DNA of 64,000 nt, taken from contig JAHDVF020000009.1 of the NCBI GenBank assembly GCA_022606425.2, positions 1,885,794 through 1,949,793 on the forward strand, read 5' to 3'. How positions within the stretch are numbered: the stretch's first letter is position 1; each line of letters begins with the position of its first letter. The notes under the pieces were generated by a model. The model did not search any database, was not told where the DNA came from, and worked only from the letters and a program-made list of their open reading frames with translations. The position numbers and the translations under genes are program-made. Of the stretch, positions 55,176 through 64,000 are shown one piece after another. The stretch comes from Lepidostoma basale (Eukaryota > Arthropoda > Insecta > Trichoptera > Lepidostomatidae).

Positions 55176-56164
55176 TGGTGCAATTATAGCGAATTCGTGA
55201 ATATCCTTACGAAAAGAGCAACAAAAAGATAACTGTCATATTTCCTTTTGAATAAATATAACTGCACTAAGTATTTTAAGACATGTTTCGATAATATCAT
55301 AATCTTTTTGAAAGAAGTATATGTCATATTTACACACATTCACATGGTTCTGTGCATATTTTGATGTTCTTCTTTTTTTTCAACCATTTATATCGATTTG
55401 GCTCGCGTTGCAATCATATAAACGAGCTATTCAACAAAATAAAAATAATAATAGGTTTATAGCAAGGAAGAAAAAGCAGAAGATCGATTCCTAGTACAAT
55501 ACATATGGATATTCACGAGTATGCTGTTAATAAGTTTATATTTCGTTTAGCAAAACAAATTCGTGTCTCTTTGCTTGTAATGCTGTGACATTTATAAGAA
55601 AGCATAAAACCAGCTGTACTTACCCGGAAAAGTTCAAAACAATTTTCTTGTTTATTGAAATATTACGAACCTACACAAAAACATTCCCATTTTGCGTTAT
55701 TTTTCTTCCGACATTTGCCTCCGACTCCGACCCAAGTTCCTCGTTGAAACGGCACATTTACTTGGCCGTAAAAACAAGTAAGCAACTTATTTCTTGTTCG
55801 CTATGGAAACAGATTTGAAAAAATACGGCGTCGAGTGGTCCGCGGTGCATTTCTCTCCGGTTCCGATACTTAATTTGCAATTATTTTTAGACCTGCACTT
55901 GTGACGTAATTTTATTTTATTTTTCCGCTCTCTTTAGAGTTCGCTGCTCGACGGACGTGCCTTATTTCCGAACTACCCGTCGTTATAGCACTGTAAACCA
56001 GTGTGGTAGTAGATCAAAACCATCCGTGAATATTGTACCAAACTATACTCGGTCCATTTTATCTTTAAAACAAACTAACCGCAGAGCTCAAGAGACGAAT
56101 TGGACTAAGCTCGAAAAAATGGGTTATATTCTTAAAAAAACGGAAAATACCGATCAACCTGAAA
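55176..56164. other. mostly unrecognised; SINE S1 3' scrap at 55390-55440
   Basis: 'Tcgatttggctcgcgttgca' followed by 'gagctattcaacaaaat' matches the S1 3' end on the plus strand. The other parts have no known frame or partner. Confidence 0.4.
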
Positions 56165-56565
56165 CGAAAAGTTTATGATGCTTGTGTTCTGCCAGTTGGT
56201 ACTTATGGTCTTGAAACTATAACATTGTCCAAAAAAAGTGCCGAGAAACTACGAGTGACTCAAAAACCCATAGAATGAGCCATGTTAGGAATAAGCCTAA
56301 GAGACAGAGTCAGAAACGAAACGGTGAGATAAAAAACAAAGGTCACTGACATATCTCACCGGGTAGCGACTCTAAAATGGCAATGGGCAGGTCACGTAGC
56401 CAGAAGCTCAGACGAAAAATGGATAAGAAGACTGCTGACTTGGAAACCGTGGACGGTAAAGAGAAGTGCAGGGTGACCACAACTACGTACGTACGGATCT
56501 GAATAGACACGTCGGAATAACCTAGATGCAGTCTGAACAATACAGAGTGGAAGCGAATGGAGTAG
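56165..56565 (+). mobile_element. LINE-gamma (RTE-like) C-terminus, plus strand
   Basis: KVYDACVLPVGTYGLETITL, SAEKLRVTQKPIE, stop, AMLGISLRDRVRNETVR, stop, KTKVTDISHRVATLKWQWAG, HVARSSDEKWIRRLLTWKPW, then frame breaks to an EWKRME..-like end near 56560. Typical RTE ORF ending, with four or more stops. Confidence 0.85.
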
Positions 56566-56569
56566 GCAT

Positions 56570-56892
56570 TTGTCCAGGTGTGGCATACCTTTCTCGCTTC
56601 TTACATGGTGTCATGCACGCACGTCGATTTCTCCGACTCTTCAGATGGCTTACATTTATTGTAATAATTGATTCATTTTATCGTGCCACCTTTCCTCGCT
56701 TCCTCAATTTCTAGTTTCGTTTACTTTGTGTACATATATATTTTTTACCATTATTGCCTCATTCATTCTTTCTGTGTGTCTAAACAATCTAAATGATCAT
56801 ATATATATTTTTTTCATAACACTTTCATTCGCACTGCATTCACTTCTTATATTTACATTTGACACTCTATACTATACAGATTTACCACACCA
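56570..56892 (-). mobile_element. LINE-alpha fragment, decayed
   Basis: Minus-strand matches: RACMTPC region, WHDKMNQ region, 'MNEAIMVKN', RERMNEAI and VSNVNIRSECSANESVMKK. It abuts LINE-gamma at about 56565 and a family D foldback at about 56893. Confidence 0.65.
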
Positions 56893-57045
56893 TGTTTACC
56901 AGTCTATCATTGCCAGCGAGCCTAGCGAAACCGGTCGCTGTCTAAATAAATATAAAAGTGCAATTAGTTCTCAAAAAAAAAAATTACGTGTTATTTAAAA
57001 TGAACTTCCGTCGAGAGATTCACGTAAAATCATTAGAAAACTGTA
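56893..57045 (+). mobile_element. family D foldback, right half
   Basis: The motif at 56904-56936 has CTATCAT (damaged), stem GCCAG/CTAGC, GAAA, ACCGGT, C. Then come 'gctgtctaaataaatataaa' and 'aaaatgaacttccgtcgaga' as in 43530-43640. Confidence 0.55.
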
Positions 57046-57664
57046 GTTTTGATCAATATTAAATACTTAAGTTTACAGTGATACCCGAGGGTTTTACGTG
57101 CAATAGGCTGAGGTTGAGATGACATCTTACCATCCCCTTTGGAAAGGCATGTTATCAAATGATAAGTTAAGGGATTTGGCTTAGCGTTCTCCTGCTACGA
57201 ATTACACCACGCTACTGCTCGGAGCCATTTCCTTTTGTTAGTCTGCAACGTGCGAAAACTTTAGCGAGAGTTTGACAGGGGAAAGAATGGAACAATAATA
57301 TTATTTAGTTCCACAAACATCGATACGCTGGCAGTATGAATAATATCCTATTCACACAATAGCTGCTCTGCCGATTGGTAACTAGTTACTCTGTTGGAAC
57401 TATTGTTTCGTATAACAAATTCCGTTCGCTGAAGTTTGTTGTTAAACACGGATAAACAGGAGGCAGTGTTCCAGATACGTAGATGCTTACGTCTACGTTT
57501 GTGATACCGTACATAACGGAAAAAAATATATAAATTATATCGTGTACAAGTATTTGTGAACATTCAAAAAATGTTGTAAAAAAACATAACTGGTCCAAGT
57601 TTGGCATATAGATAGGAGTGACATCTCCAGGCGGTTTCTTGCAATGCGCTAATGGCGGTAGCCT
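57046..57664. other. no feature recognised
   Basis: No known frame; the 108-codon minus frame at 57386 has no domain. Confidence 0.3.
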
Positions 57665-57958
57665 TTCACATTGTGTTAAAAAGATATTCTGTTTAATGCT
57701 AAATAAACACAAATCTTCATAGATGGCGTTAGTATGTAGATTGCTTAAACTACCACGTAGTATTAGAGATTAACATGTATACAACTTCCAAAAGTTTGTC
57801 AGACATGGTGGTCATAAGAAAATGTGGAATGGGGAATGTTGTATTACATAAAGCGTGCGCTTAACCCAACTAATGACAGGTCATAAGTCCTATAAACACC
57901 TTGACCAACCATATTCTGTTTCCAATTTGCATCTTCGTCTCTATTGAGATACAATTAA
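57665..57958 (-). mobile_element. MITE M1 long variant, minus orientation
   Basis: Ends in TTAA (57955-57958) after the M1 terminal repeat. The other end is 'cctttcacattgtgttaaaa', as at 20393. Confidence 0.7.
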
Positions 57959-58264
57959 TTCTTGAATATAAATTATAGTCTAGTATTATTTACATATGTA
58001 TGTACAATACAAAATATTAATCCTTTCGTTTTTATTTTTATTTTTAGTACTGCTTAAACATTGTGTAATATCCATAATTGAAGATATTTCTTCTTCTTTG
58101 TGTGTCATGGCGGGTCCCACCATCGTCGAATATCACATGAGAACACATGACCCTGTCTTGCGCAGTTCTAAACGACCCCTCGACTGTTCTAATTCCCGTC
58201 CAATTACGTATGTCCCGGAGCCAGGAGATTTGTTTTCTCCCCACACCTTGACGAGCCTGTATAT

Positions 58265-58880
58265 TGTTATATGATTAGATATAGCAGATTGTACTTCTCT
58301 CGTCTAAACATATGCCCTAGGCAAGAGAGGCGAGATACTCATGTTAGAGAGGGTTCAGAACAGATTTCTGAGATATCTCTACATGAGGGAGTTTGGTAGC
58401 TATCCGTGGCTTTATCGCACTGCATTTCTCTTGGGCATGCTGGGGACCAGTAGTTTGCAGATAAGGAGAGATGGGTGCATTTCTTCAGACTTATCAGGGG
58501 ATTCTTTGAGAACTCCGTTATCTTGGAGGCTATCCATCTTTATGTTCCACATGGTTATCTTCGACAGCGTCAGCATAGACTTTTATCTCCCAAAATGCAG
58601 AACCAACCTCCCTCTGGTGATGCCGGTGGAGAGAGCAATCAAACTGCTGAACAAGATCGCTTCGGAGATCGATGTCTTTCATATTCGTGAAAGTACGTTC
58701 AGAAGACAACTACTCTTGACTTTGGAGAGTATCTTGTATTCCTAATGTCGAACCATTTCTCATGTGTTCCTGGTATTATATATTTATTATGTTCTACCTG
58801 CTCTCAATAGATGCCTTAAACTATTATATTATATTTGTTTGTAATATCTTTTGATAAAATAAACTGATTTCATTTGATTT
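58265..58880 (+). mobile_element. LINE-epsilon (I/jockey/R1-like) C-terminus with 3' UTR
   Basis: MLERVQNRFLRYLYMREFGS, YPWLYRTAFLLGMLGTSSLQ, IRR, frameshift, then IFMFHMVIFDS-like region, RTNLPLVMPVERAIKLLNKI, EIDVFHIRESTFRRQLLL, stop at 58745. RVQ.RFLR and the ARTN.L...P..R...L.N motif are typical of LINE C-termini in insects. The 3' UTR ends 'ataaactgatttcatttgat' repeats. Confidence 0.75.
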
Positions 58881-58882
58881 GA

Positions 58883-59060
58883 GACACCATCCGGACCTTG
58901 ATGTAAGCCATTGTCAGCTTTCGCTCTTTGTAGCATACTTACATTGCTAACCATACCGGTCCACGGAATGCGTAGCATTCTACGATGCATCCACATTTCG
59001 AATGCCTCTAACCTAATTATAGTGCCGATTTTGAGGGCCCATTTATATTTTGGGGGGAAG
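58883..59060 (-). mobile_element. LINE fragment (EMWMHRRMLRIPW type)
   Basis: Minus strand: LKIGTIIRLEAFEMWMHRRM, LRIPWTGMVSNVSMLQRAKA, D. It belongs to a LINE family whose RT C-terminus contains EAFEMW..RRML.I.W...V.N. Too short to place further. Confidence 0.65.
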
Positions 59061-59672
59061 ACATACATACAGACATTTATTTTTAATATATACAACTTTA
59101 TGTTCGAATAACTAACTCTAAACGATATGATGCCATTTCACAAAATCATATATGTTTCGTACAAGACACACCGCGAGCCAAGTATTCCACCTTCCTGCTT
59201 ATCGCACCAATTACGCTCAAAGCGCGGCAATGTACCGGATATGCGACACTTACAACAAATGTTTTTCACCTAAACGCTTATGATTTAAAAAAAAATACTT
59301 GCAGCAACTTTTCGGTGTGTAAAGTGCTATAATGTTATATTCCTTTATTTGTATTATTATTATTATCTTTTTGTTAATTTTTATACTATTAGCTTAGTTT
59401 TATTTTGATTTAAGTTTAGTTAAATTTCGTTTCATAAGTCTATAATGTTAACTCTGTTCATTATTTTTAATTATATTTGTGGTAACATGTAATTGGCATT
59501 ATTTAAGTACTTCTTTGTGTATTTTTATATATTGTATATTTTTATATATTGTATATACTTATTCGCTGTTCGTTACCCTAAAATGAAAAAAATAAAAAAA
59601 TGAAGTTAAAATGAAATTAAAATAAATAACCACAATAATATTGGGTTGTGGATTCATACATATTTGAATGAC
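59061..59672. other. no feature recognised
   Basis: AT-rich with A runs near 59580. No frame. Confidence 0.3.
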
Positions 59673-59675
59673 TTA

Positions 59676-59863
59676 GGCCACGAACACAGTGAAGCTATGA
59701 GCGCAGCGGCGCGGAAAGCGGTGCTGCTTTGAGCGGAGCGTAAGTAGCTTACGCTTCGCAAACAGCTTCGCTTCACAGTGTGCACTTCCATTTGATTATA
59801 AGTGTGCAGTTTTGTAGCTGTCCAACGCTTTGCTCCGCTCATAGCTTCACTGTGTTTGTGGCC
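59676..59863. mobile_element. PIF/Harbinger-like MITE, 188 bp, TTA target duplication
   Basis: Ends GGCCACGAACACAGTGAAGC and inverse GCTTCACTGTGTTTGTGGCC. TTA flanks both sides (59673-59675, 59864-59866). The inside repeats 'gagcggagc' and 'cttcgc' motifs in both directions, giving further hairpins. No coding capacity. Confidence 0.8.
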
Positions 59864-59943
59864 TTAAATACATCATATTTTCGCCTTGCGATGACATGAA
59901 TGTCCTCGCAAGGCAAACCATATTTGTAACTAGTTTTTACATA

Positions 59944-60172
59944 GTCCATTGTTTTGGCCGAAACACTATGATACTTTAGCATGATAAATTGTTAAATTAA
60001 AAAAACTTTGTTTATGTATCACAATTGTATTTTTATTTTTCTGTACTGTTTCGTCAACCTATGTTGACATCATCAACATTTGACATTTTTGACAAACGGT
60101 TGACGAAACAGCTATCGCGTAAAATAAAAAGGAAATTGTGGTACATAAAAAAGTTTTTAATGTAACTGTTTA
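59944..60172. mobile_element. family A foldback, partly decayed motifs
   Basis: Left end TCCATTGTTTTGGCCGAAAC. The minus motif (about 60046-60076) has TTGATGA and a perfect stem II GTCAAC/GTTGAC, but the cleavage side is damaged. The plus motif keeps only GGTTGAC, GAAA, CAGCTATC (60099-60116). Confidence 0.6.
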
Positions 60173-61002
60173 TATATGTATATACAAATCTGTAAAACCA
60201 ATAAAATAATCGCGTTTTCATTATAATTTATAATAAAGTTTTACAAAAAAAAATAATAAAAAAGAAACATCAACATTTTTGCCTTTTCCCGTGTTATATC
60301 AATAAATATTGTATGATTTTCAACGCACGAGTTTATATTTATATACAAAACTTCTGAATATTTATGAGAATCTTATTCCTTTGTTGTTCGTCTGGTACTA
60401 ACATCACGTCGTTAATTTTTCTGAATATGAAGAAATAAATTCTATATTCAATGTTAAATGAATAAGTTCATATGTGTGTTTATTTTTTTTCTTTCAATAT
60501 TTGCTATTGTATTTTTCTCATAAGCGCTGGAATCCATGTATCATTTTGTAAAAAACGTACATTTCCACATGTTCATTTCAATATCCGAATATGCTGAAGC
60601 AAATATATTCAATCTAAAAAAAAACTACATATATTATAATATAATATTATACGTTCACGATAAAACGTATTGTATAGAAGTGAAACGGGTATATTTTTTC
60701 TGTAATACCATTCGTAATAATTATTTTATACTTTTATATCCATAAGATGTATTACTGCTTACATTTTTGCTAATACCATTTTTTACTTTGTTTCAGGTAT
60801 GGAATATCAAAGCAACACAATGCTTCTAAAGTATAGAGTTACACTGGTAAATACAAATATATTTTTATCACTGATTTCACCTATAATATAATTTTTTTGA
60901 AAATATCACATTTATATTTTGCCTCGAGGTATTTAATATATTTCAAAATTTGATATTTGCAAGAAGCTGTATTGAATTTAATGAAATATTGAATGAATGA
61001 TT
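60173..61002. other. no feature recognised
   Basis: AT-rich, no known frame or partner. Confidence 0.3.
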
Positions 61003-61077
61003 GAGTGGTGGTCTAGGGGATAGAACACTTGGCTCCTGATCCAGGGGGCATGGGTTCAAGCCTGGACACGACCAGGT
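61003..61077 (+). repeat. tRNA-derived SINE head or tRNA pseudogene, copy 2
   Basis: GAGTGGTGGTCTAGGGGATA (A-box region), CTTGGCTCCTGATCCAGG (anticodon-arm region) and GGTTCAAGCC (B box). The tail 'acgaccagg' is shared with copy 1 at 474-549. About 25 substitutions between the copies. Confidence 0.5.
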
Positions 61078-61079
61078 TC

Positions 61080-61702
61080 CTTCTTCATAATAATGAGCTA
61101 TTTTCTGCTCACATTGAAGATTGTAAAATAAATTCTAATATCATTGATATAAATCCTTGAGGTTAGTCTTTAAAAAAAAAAAAAAATTATGTAACTCTTT
61201 GCACGCGTATCAAATTATTGATACGGCAAAAAGTCTATACTCACACGCCGCCTTATCAACACTTGATACGGGAACTTTGACTGCCGATATTACAGCGCTC
61301 TTTTGTCAAAAATGTATTTCCCGCTCACTTGGACATTCGTAGAACTATCACGATGCTGATGTCTTGAGAATTTCTCAAAAATAAAATTGTATTTCATAAA
61401 AAAAAACATCGATAATCAATTGCGCGACTTCGCGACTTCGAGTGCCATAGTTTACAAATTTTTCAACAGATGGCGTTAGTGCTGATTTGCTATCTGCGCA
61501 TGCGCACACCGAGTAAGTTTATAATGAATGATTGCAGTATTGTAAGTACCAAAAAAAAAATACAAAAAAACTAAGTATGCAGTTTAGTTCTATATGTAGT
61601 TTATGTATTGTGAAAATGTACATGAAAAGTTTAAACTTTTAACTGATTACGATTGTAAAGTGAACCAAGTTTATAAGGGATAAAAAATCTTTACTTCCGT
61701 GA
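61080..61702. other. no feature recognised
   Basis: No known frame. 'Acagatggcgttagtgctga' at 61467 recalls the MITE M1 inner motif, but nothing else matches. Confidence 0.3.
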
Positions 61703-62070
61703 ATAAGTATCCCAAAGTAAAACGAAATAGATTGGACTGTCAGAAAGAAAAACACATTGTTACCACTATACAAAATTACATGGACACTGAATCCTCTCCT
61801 GACCATGCCAAGCGAATGTGAACTCTAAACATTAGACTCAGAACTCGATTATTAAGGTATATAGCTATATTCGCCTGTACTACGAAAATTATCAATTAAT
61901 TTATTAATTTATAAAGTTAATTAGAGTTTGATTAGTAACAAAAATATGCCTATAACCACCGCCGTATTCCACTTAATCAATTCTGTAAGTTTCCTGAGGA
62001 TCTGTTCAGGAACAACCGAGTTAATGGTCTTCACAATAACACACATTGAGTTTTATTTATATGTAGATGT
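61703..62070 (+). repeat. 375-bp dispersed repeat (family R1), copy 2
   Basis: Collinear with 53254-53634 at roughly 80% identity; the inverted repeat of copy 1 is partly lost ('aagcgaatgtgaac' against 'ctatattcgcctg'). Confidence 0.6.
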
Positions 62071-62399
62071 TATAATTTGAAATTCGCTATTATGATTATG
62101 CGATTCGACTTCATCAACATTCATAATAAAGTATATACAATGTATTACGACCGTCTTGTGCTGTAATATTACGGTGGGTAGAGTGCTCTGTGCAAAGGAA
62201 ATTCCAATTTTCTGAGAAATTAGCTGACGTCGGCTGGTTCGCATTACCAACTGAAGTCATTCCATGATAATTACGAGCGTCTTGAATTCCATATCCCCGC
62301 ACAGTGAAACCAAATGACAAATTTCTCGTCTCAAAATATACAATTTCTGTGTTTTTTTTTATAAATTCTCGAAAATTGAGTTCTAGAATGCTGTTCTTG

Positions 62400-62643
62400 T
62401 ATCGACCATTGTCTATGGAAGCGAAGCATGAAACTGTCAAAAAATGATATAAGAAGAACAAATGCAGTAGCAAGAAGATCTCTTAGACGAAGGTGTGGAA
62501 AATCTGTGTATGATAGAGTGTCGATTGAAAATATAAGAAGTGAATGCGGTGAGAAAGATGGTGTTATAAACAAACTAATGAATGGATCATTAAAATGGTT
62601 TGAAGACATGGAAAGAATGAATGAAGAAAGAATGGTAAAATAG
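62400..62643 (+). mobile_element. LINE-alpha fragment, 3' truncated
   Basis: SEAWNCQKMI-like start, then (62428-62643) RRTNAVARRSLRRRCGKSVY, DRVSIENIRSECGEKDGVIN, KLMNGSLKWFEDMERMNEER, MVK, stop. The part after MVKK is missing. Confidence 0.75.
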
Positions 62644-62754
62644 TATCCTTTTAAATACCAATATTTCAGAAAATTTTACATGCTATTTTAAGATTAATTT
62701 TGTATAAAATCACGTTTCCTCCCTCCGATTTGAATGTATATAAAGGACTCAGTT

Positions 62755-62885
62755 TACAATAGTGTCACCAATCTGTCGATGCAAGCAGGCCTGGCGAAAC
62801 CGTTCGCTATCGTAATAAAAGACAGAAGTGGAAGTAGTTAGAAAACATAGTTTTATTGAATATTATTTAATTTTAATATTTCGAT
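62755..62885 (+). mobile_element. family D foldback, right half
   Basis: The motif at 62773-62805: CTGTCGA, stem GCAAG/CTGGC weak, GAAA, ACCGTTC. Then 'aaagacagaagtggaagtag' and 'aaaacatagttttattgaat' as in family D. Confidence 0.5.
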
Positions 62886-63382
62886 AAATTTTTAACGTAT
62901 ATACAGGATATTCATTTAAAAAATTAAATCCATTTTGAAAATATATATCTGTAAATTGACCCGATTTATTTTTTGTATACAGAAACCCCACTGTGTTATG
63001 CAATTCTTGCTGTCGCTTCCGCTATTCACAGATGACAAAGTTATAATGTCTCCAGAAGATACTCGCATTTTCAATTCATTTGAAATTAACAAGCAAATAA
63101 AAGCTTCACTTGTACTGAAAAAACTTATTTTACACATCTGATCTATGGAAACCCCTGTTGGGAATGTTTCAAGAGTTAAAAAAAATTAATTATGACCTAT
63201 AGAAAAAAAAAAAATATTAACTTATAAACGCTCTCTGTACCCGCTTGTGTACACCTGATTTGGACTATATCACCCCTAAACCGCATCATGAACACGGCCG
63301 TGTACATCCATTTAATTTCGAAGTCATACTGATTTTTCTTAATGAACTTGTTTGTTCAGTATATCGTAATAAATGTCTAATG
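62886..63382. other. no feature recognised
   Basis: No known frame or partner. Confidence 0.3.
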
Positions 63383-63540
63383 TTTTTTTATTGATGACCT
63401 TAGTGGCAGAGTGGCAAGAGCTATGACTGGCACCCATTAGGTCCCGGGTTCGATTCTTGAAGATGGCGGGGTGATTGTCACGCTGTTCACGGTCTGGTGT
63501 AGCTACCTGTCTTATGTCATGAGAATCATTGACTAAAGAG
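63383..63540 (+). mobile_element. SINE S1 with tRNA-like head, internally shortened
   Basis: TGGCAGAGTGG (A box, 63404-63414), GGTTCGATTCT (B box, 63447-63457), 'gtgattgtcacgctgttcac', then a shortened body ending 'tatgtcatgagaatcattga'. Confidence 0.7.
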
Positions 63541-63748
63541 TAATATTATTTTTATTATTTTTTATATTATATTATATTATTTTGTCGAACCAAATCGATG
63601 TAAAGGGTATAGCTATCATATCGATTCTCATGACATGTGATAGGTTGATTATCTATCGGCATTTTATCGTCACGTGTATTCTACACCAGACCAATGACAG
63701 TGTGACAATCACACTGCCATTGCCGGGAATCGAACCCGGGACGTCAAA
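63541..63748 (-). mobile_element. SINE S1, minus strand
   Basis: Minus strand: B box GGTTCGATTCC (63726-63736), body, 3' end 'catcgatttggttcgacaaa', then a TATAA-rich tail (63541-63580). The A box side is cut at about 63748. Confidence 0.75.
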
Positions 63749-63956
63749 TAATTATATGTCCACACGTCAAATATTAAAATGCAGTAATTAGGTTTAAATA
63801 ATAGGTTTAAGAACCAGCACAAATGTCATACCTTACTACAAACCAATCCCCTAGATTGAACACCATCTAAACTTGCCAATTATTGACTTAGGAATTACTT
63901 TGATTAGGGGTATACGAGTATATGGTGGTTGGTATAAACTACGAGTATATAGGTTT

Positions 63957-64000
63957 TTAATTGTATCTATCTCAATAGAGACGAAGATGCAAACTGGAAA
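63957..64000 (+). mobile_element. MITE M1, start of a copy cut by the window edge
   Basis: TTAATTGTATC, a 4-base duplication (tatctatc), then 'tcaatagagacgaagatgca'. It continues beyond the window. Confidence 0.75.

Noticed and set aside
58996..59095. Plus-strand frame 58911-59111 as a gene
   Set aside because: Shadow of the LINE fragment on the minus strand (EAFEMWMHRRML).
63690..63740. Functional tRNA gene
   Set aside because: The B box is fine, but the rest follows the SINE S1 body, there is no proper acceptor stem, and the A box side is truncated.

Overview
This window looks like repeat-dominated nuclear DNA of an arthropod, most likely an insect. The evidence is an AT-rich background, numerous 5'-truncated non-LTR retrotransposon (LINE) tails, Tc1/mariner transposase remnants, tRNA-derived SINEs, several MITE families and long (TA)n tracts. 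I found no host gene that I can support. Nearly every long open frame is either a decayed LINE C-terminus, an antisense shadow of one, or a (TA)n artefact. Lepidoptera would fit, but I cannot prove the order from the sequence.

Layout. 0-8 kb: a tRNA-like SINE, hammerhead-like foldback fragments, LINE-alpha tails, the first non-autonomous retroelement copy, two adjacent MITEs (4.5-5.2 kb) and a head-to-head SINE pair (6.8-7.3 kb). 7.86-10.22 kb: a three-layer nest, in which a mariner transposon sits inside a (TA)n tract inside a TTAA-flanked MITE; an uninterrupted copy of that MITE at 14.69-15.02 kb shows the ancestral state. 10.4-17 kb: LINE-beta, -delta and other LINE fragments, two of them bounded by clear target-site duplications, plus an internally deleted mariner inside a retroelement with a 3' hairpin. 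17-31 kb: many hammerhead-bearing foldbacks (18.1, 22.6, 26.8, 28.5-29.3 kb), LINE-alpha tails (one tandemly duplicated at 25.2-26.3 kb) and a complete TTAA MITE with 30-bp termini (27.6 kb). 31-46 kb: more LINE tails, the 3'-hairpin element, foldbacks (34.0, 34.4, 41.6, 43.5, 45.2 kb) and the longest copy of the non-autonomous retroelement, which has a GC-rich open frame (42.7-43.3 kb). 46-64 kb: MITEs (including a hAT-type one with an exact 8-bp duplication and a PIF/Harbinger-like one with TTA), LINE fragments of at least four families, a mariner N-terminal fragment, a 375-bp repeat pair and a divergent SINE pair at the right end.

The most interesting system is a set of short foldback elements of at least six sequence families that share one design. 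Each arm carries a hammerhead-ribozyme-like core (CUGANGA - stem II - GAAA - very short palindromic stem III - U-H), and the cores point outward from the centre, so both strands carry one. The copy at 18281-18331 has all three stems and all core residues. Stem II sequence differs between families but pairing is kept, which is strong evidence for a selected or inherited RNA fold. Hammerheads are known from Penelope-like elements and retrozymes; the inverted-pair architecture here deserves a check for novelty.
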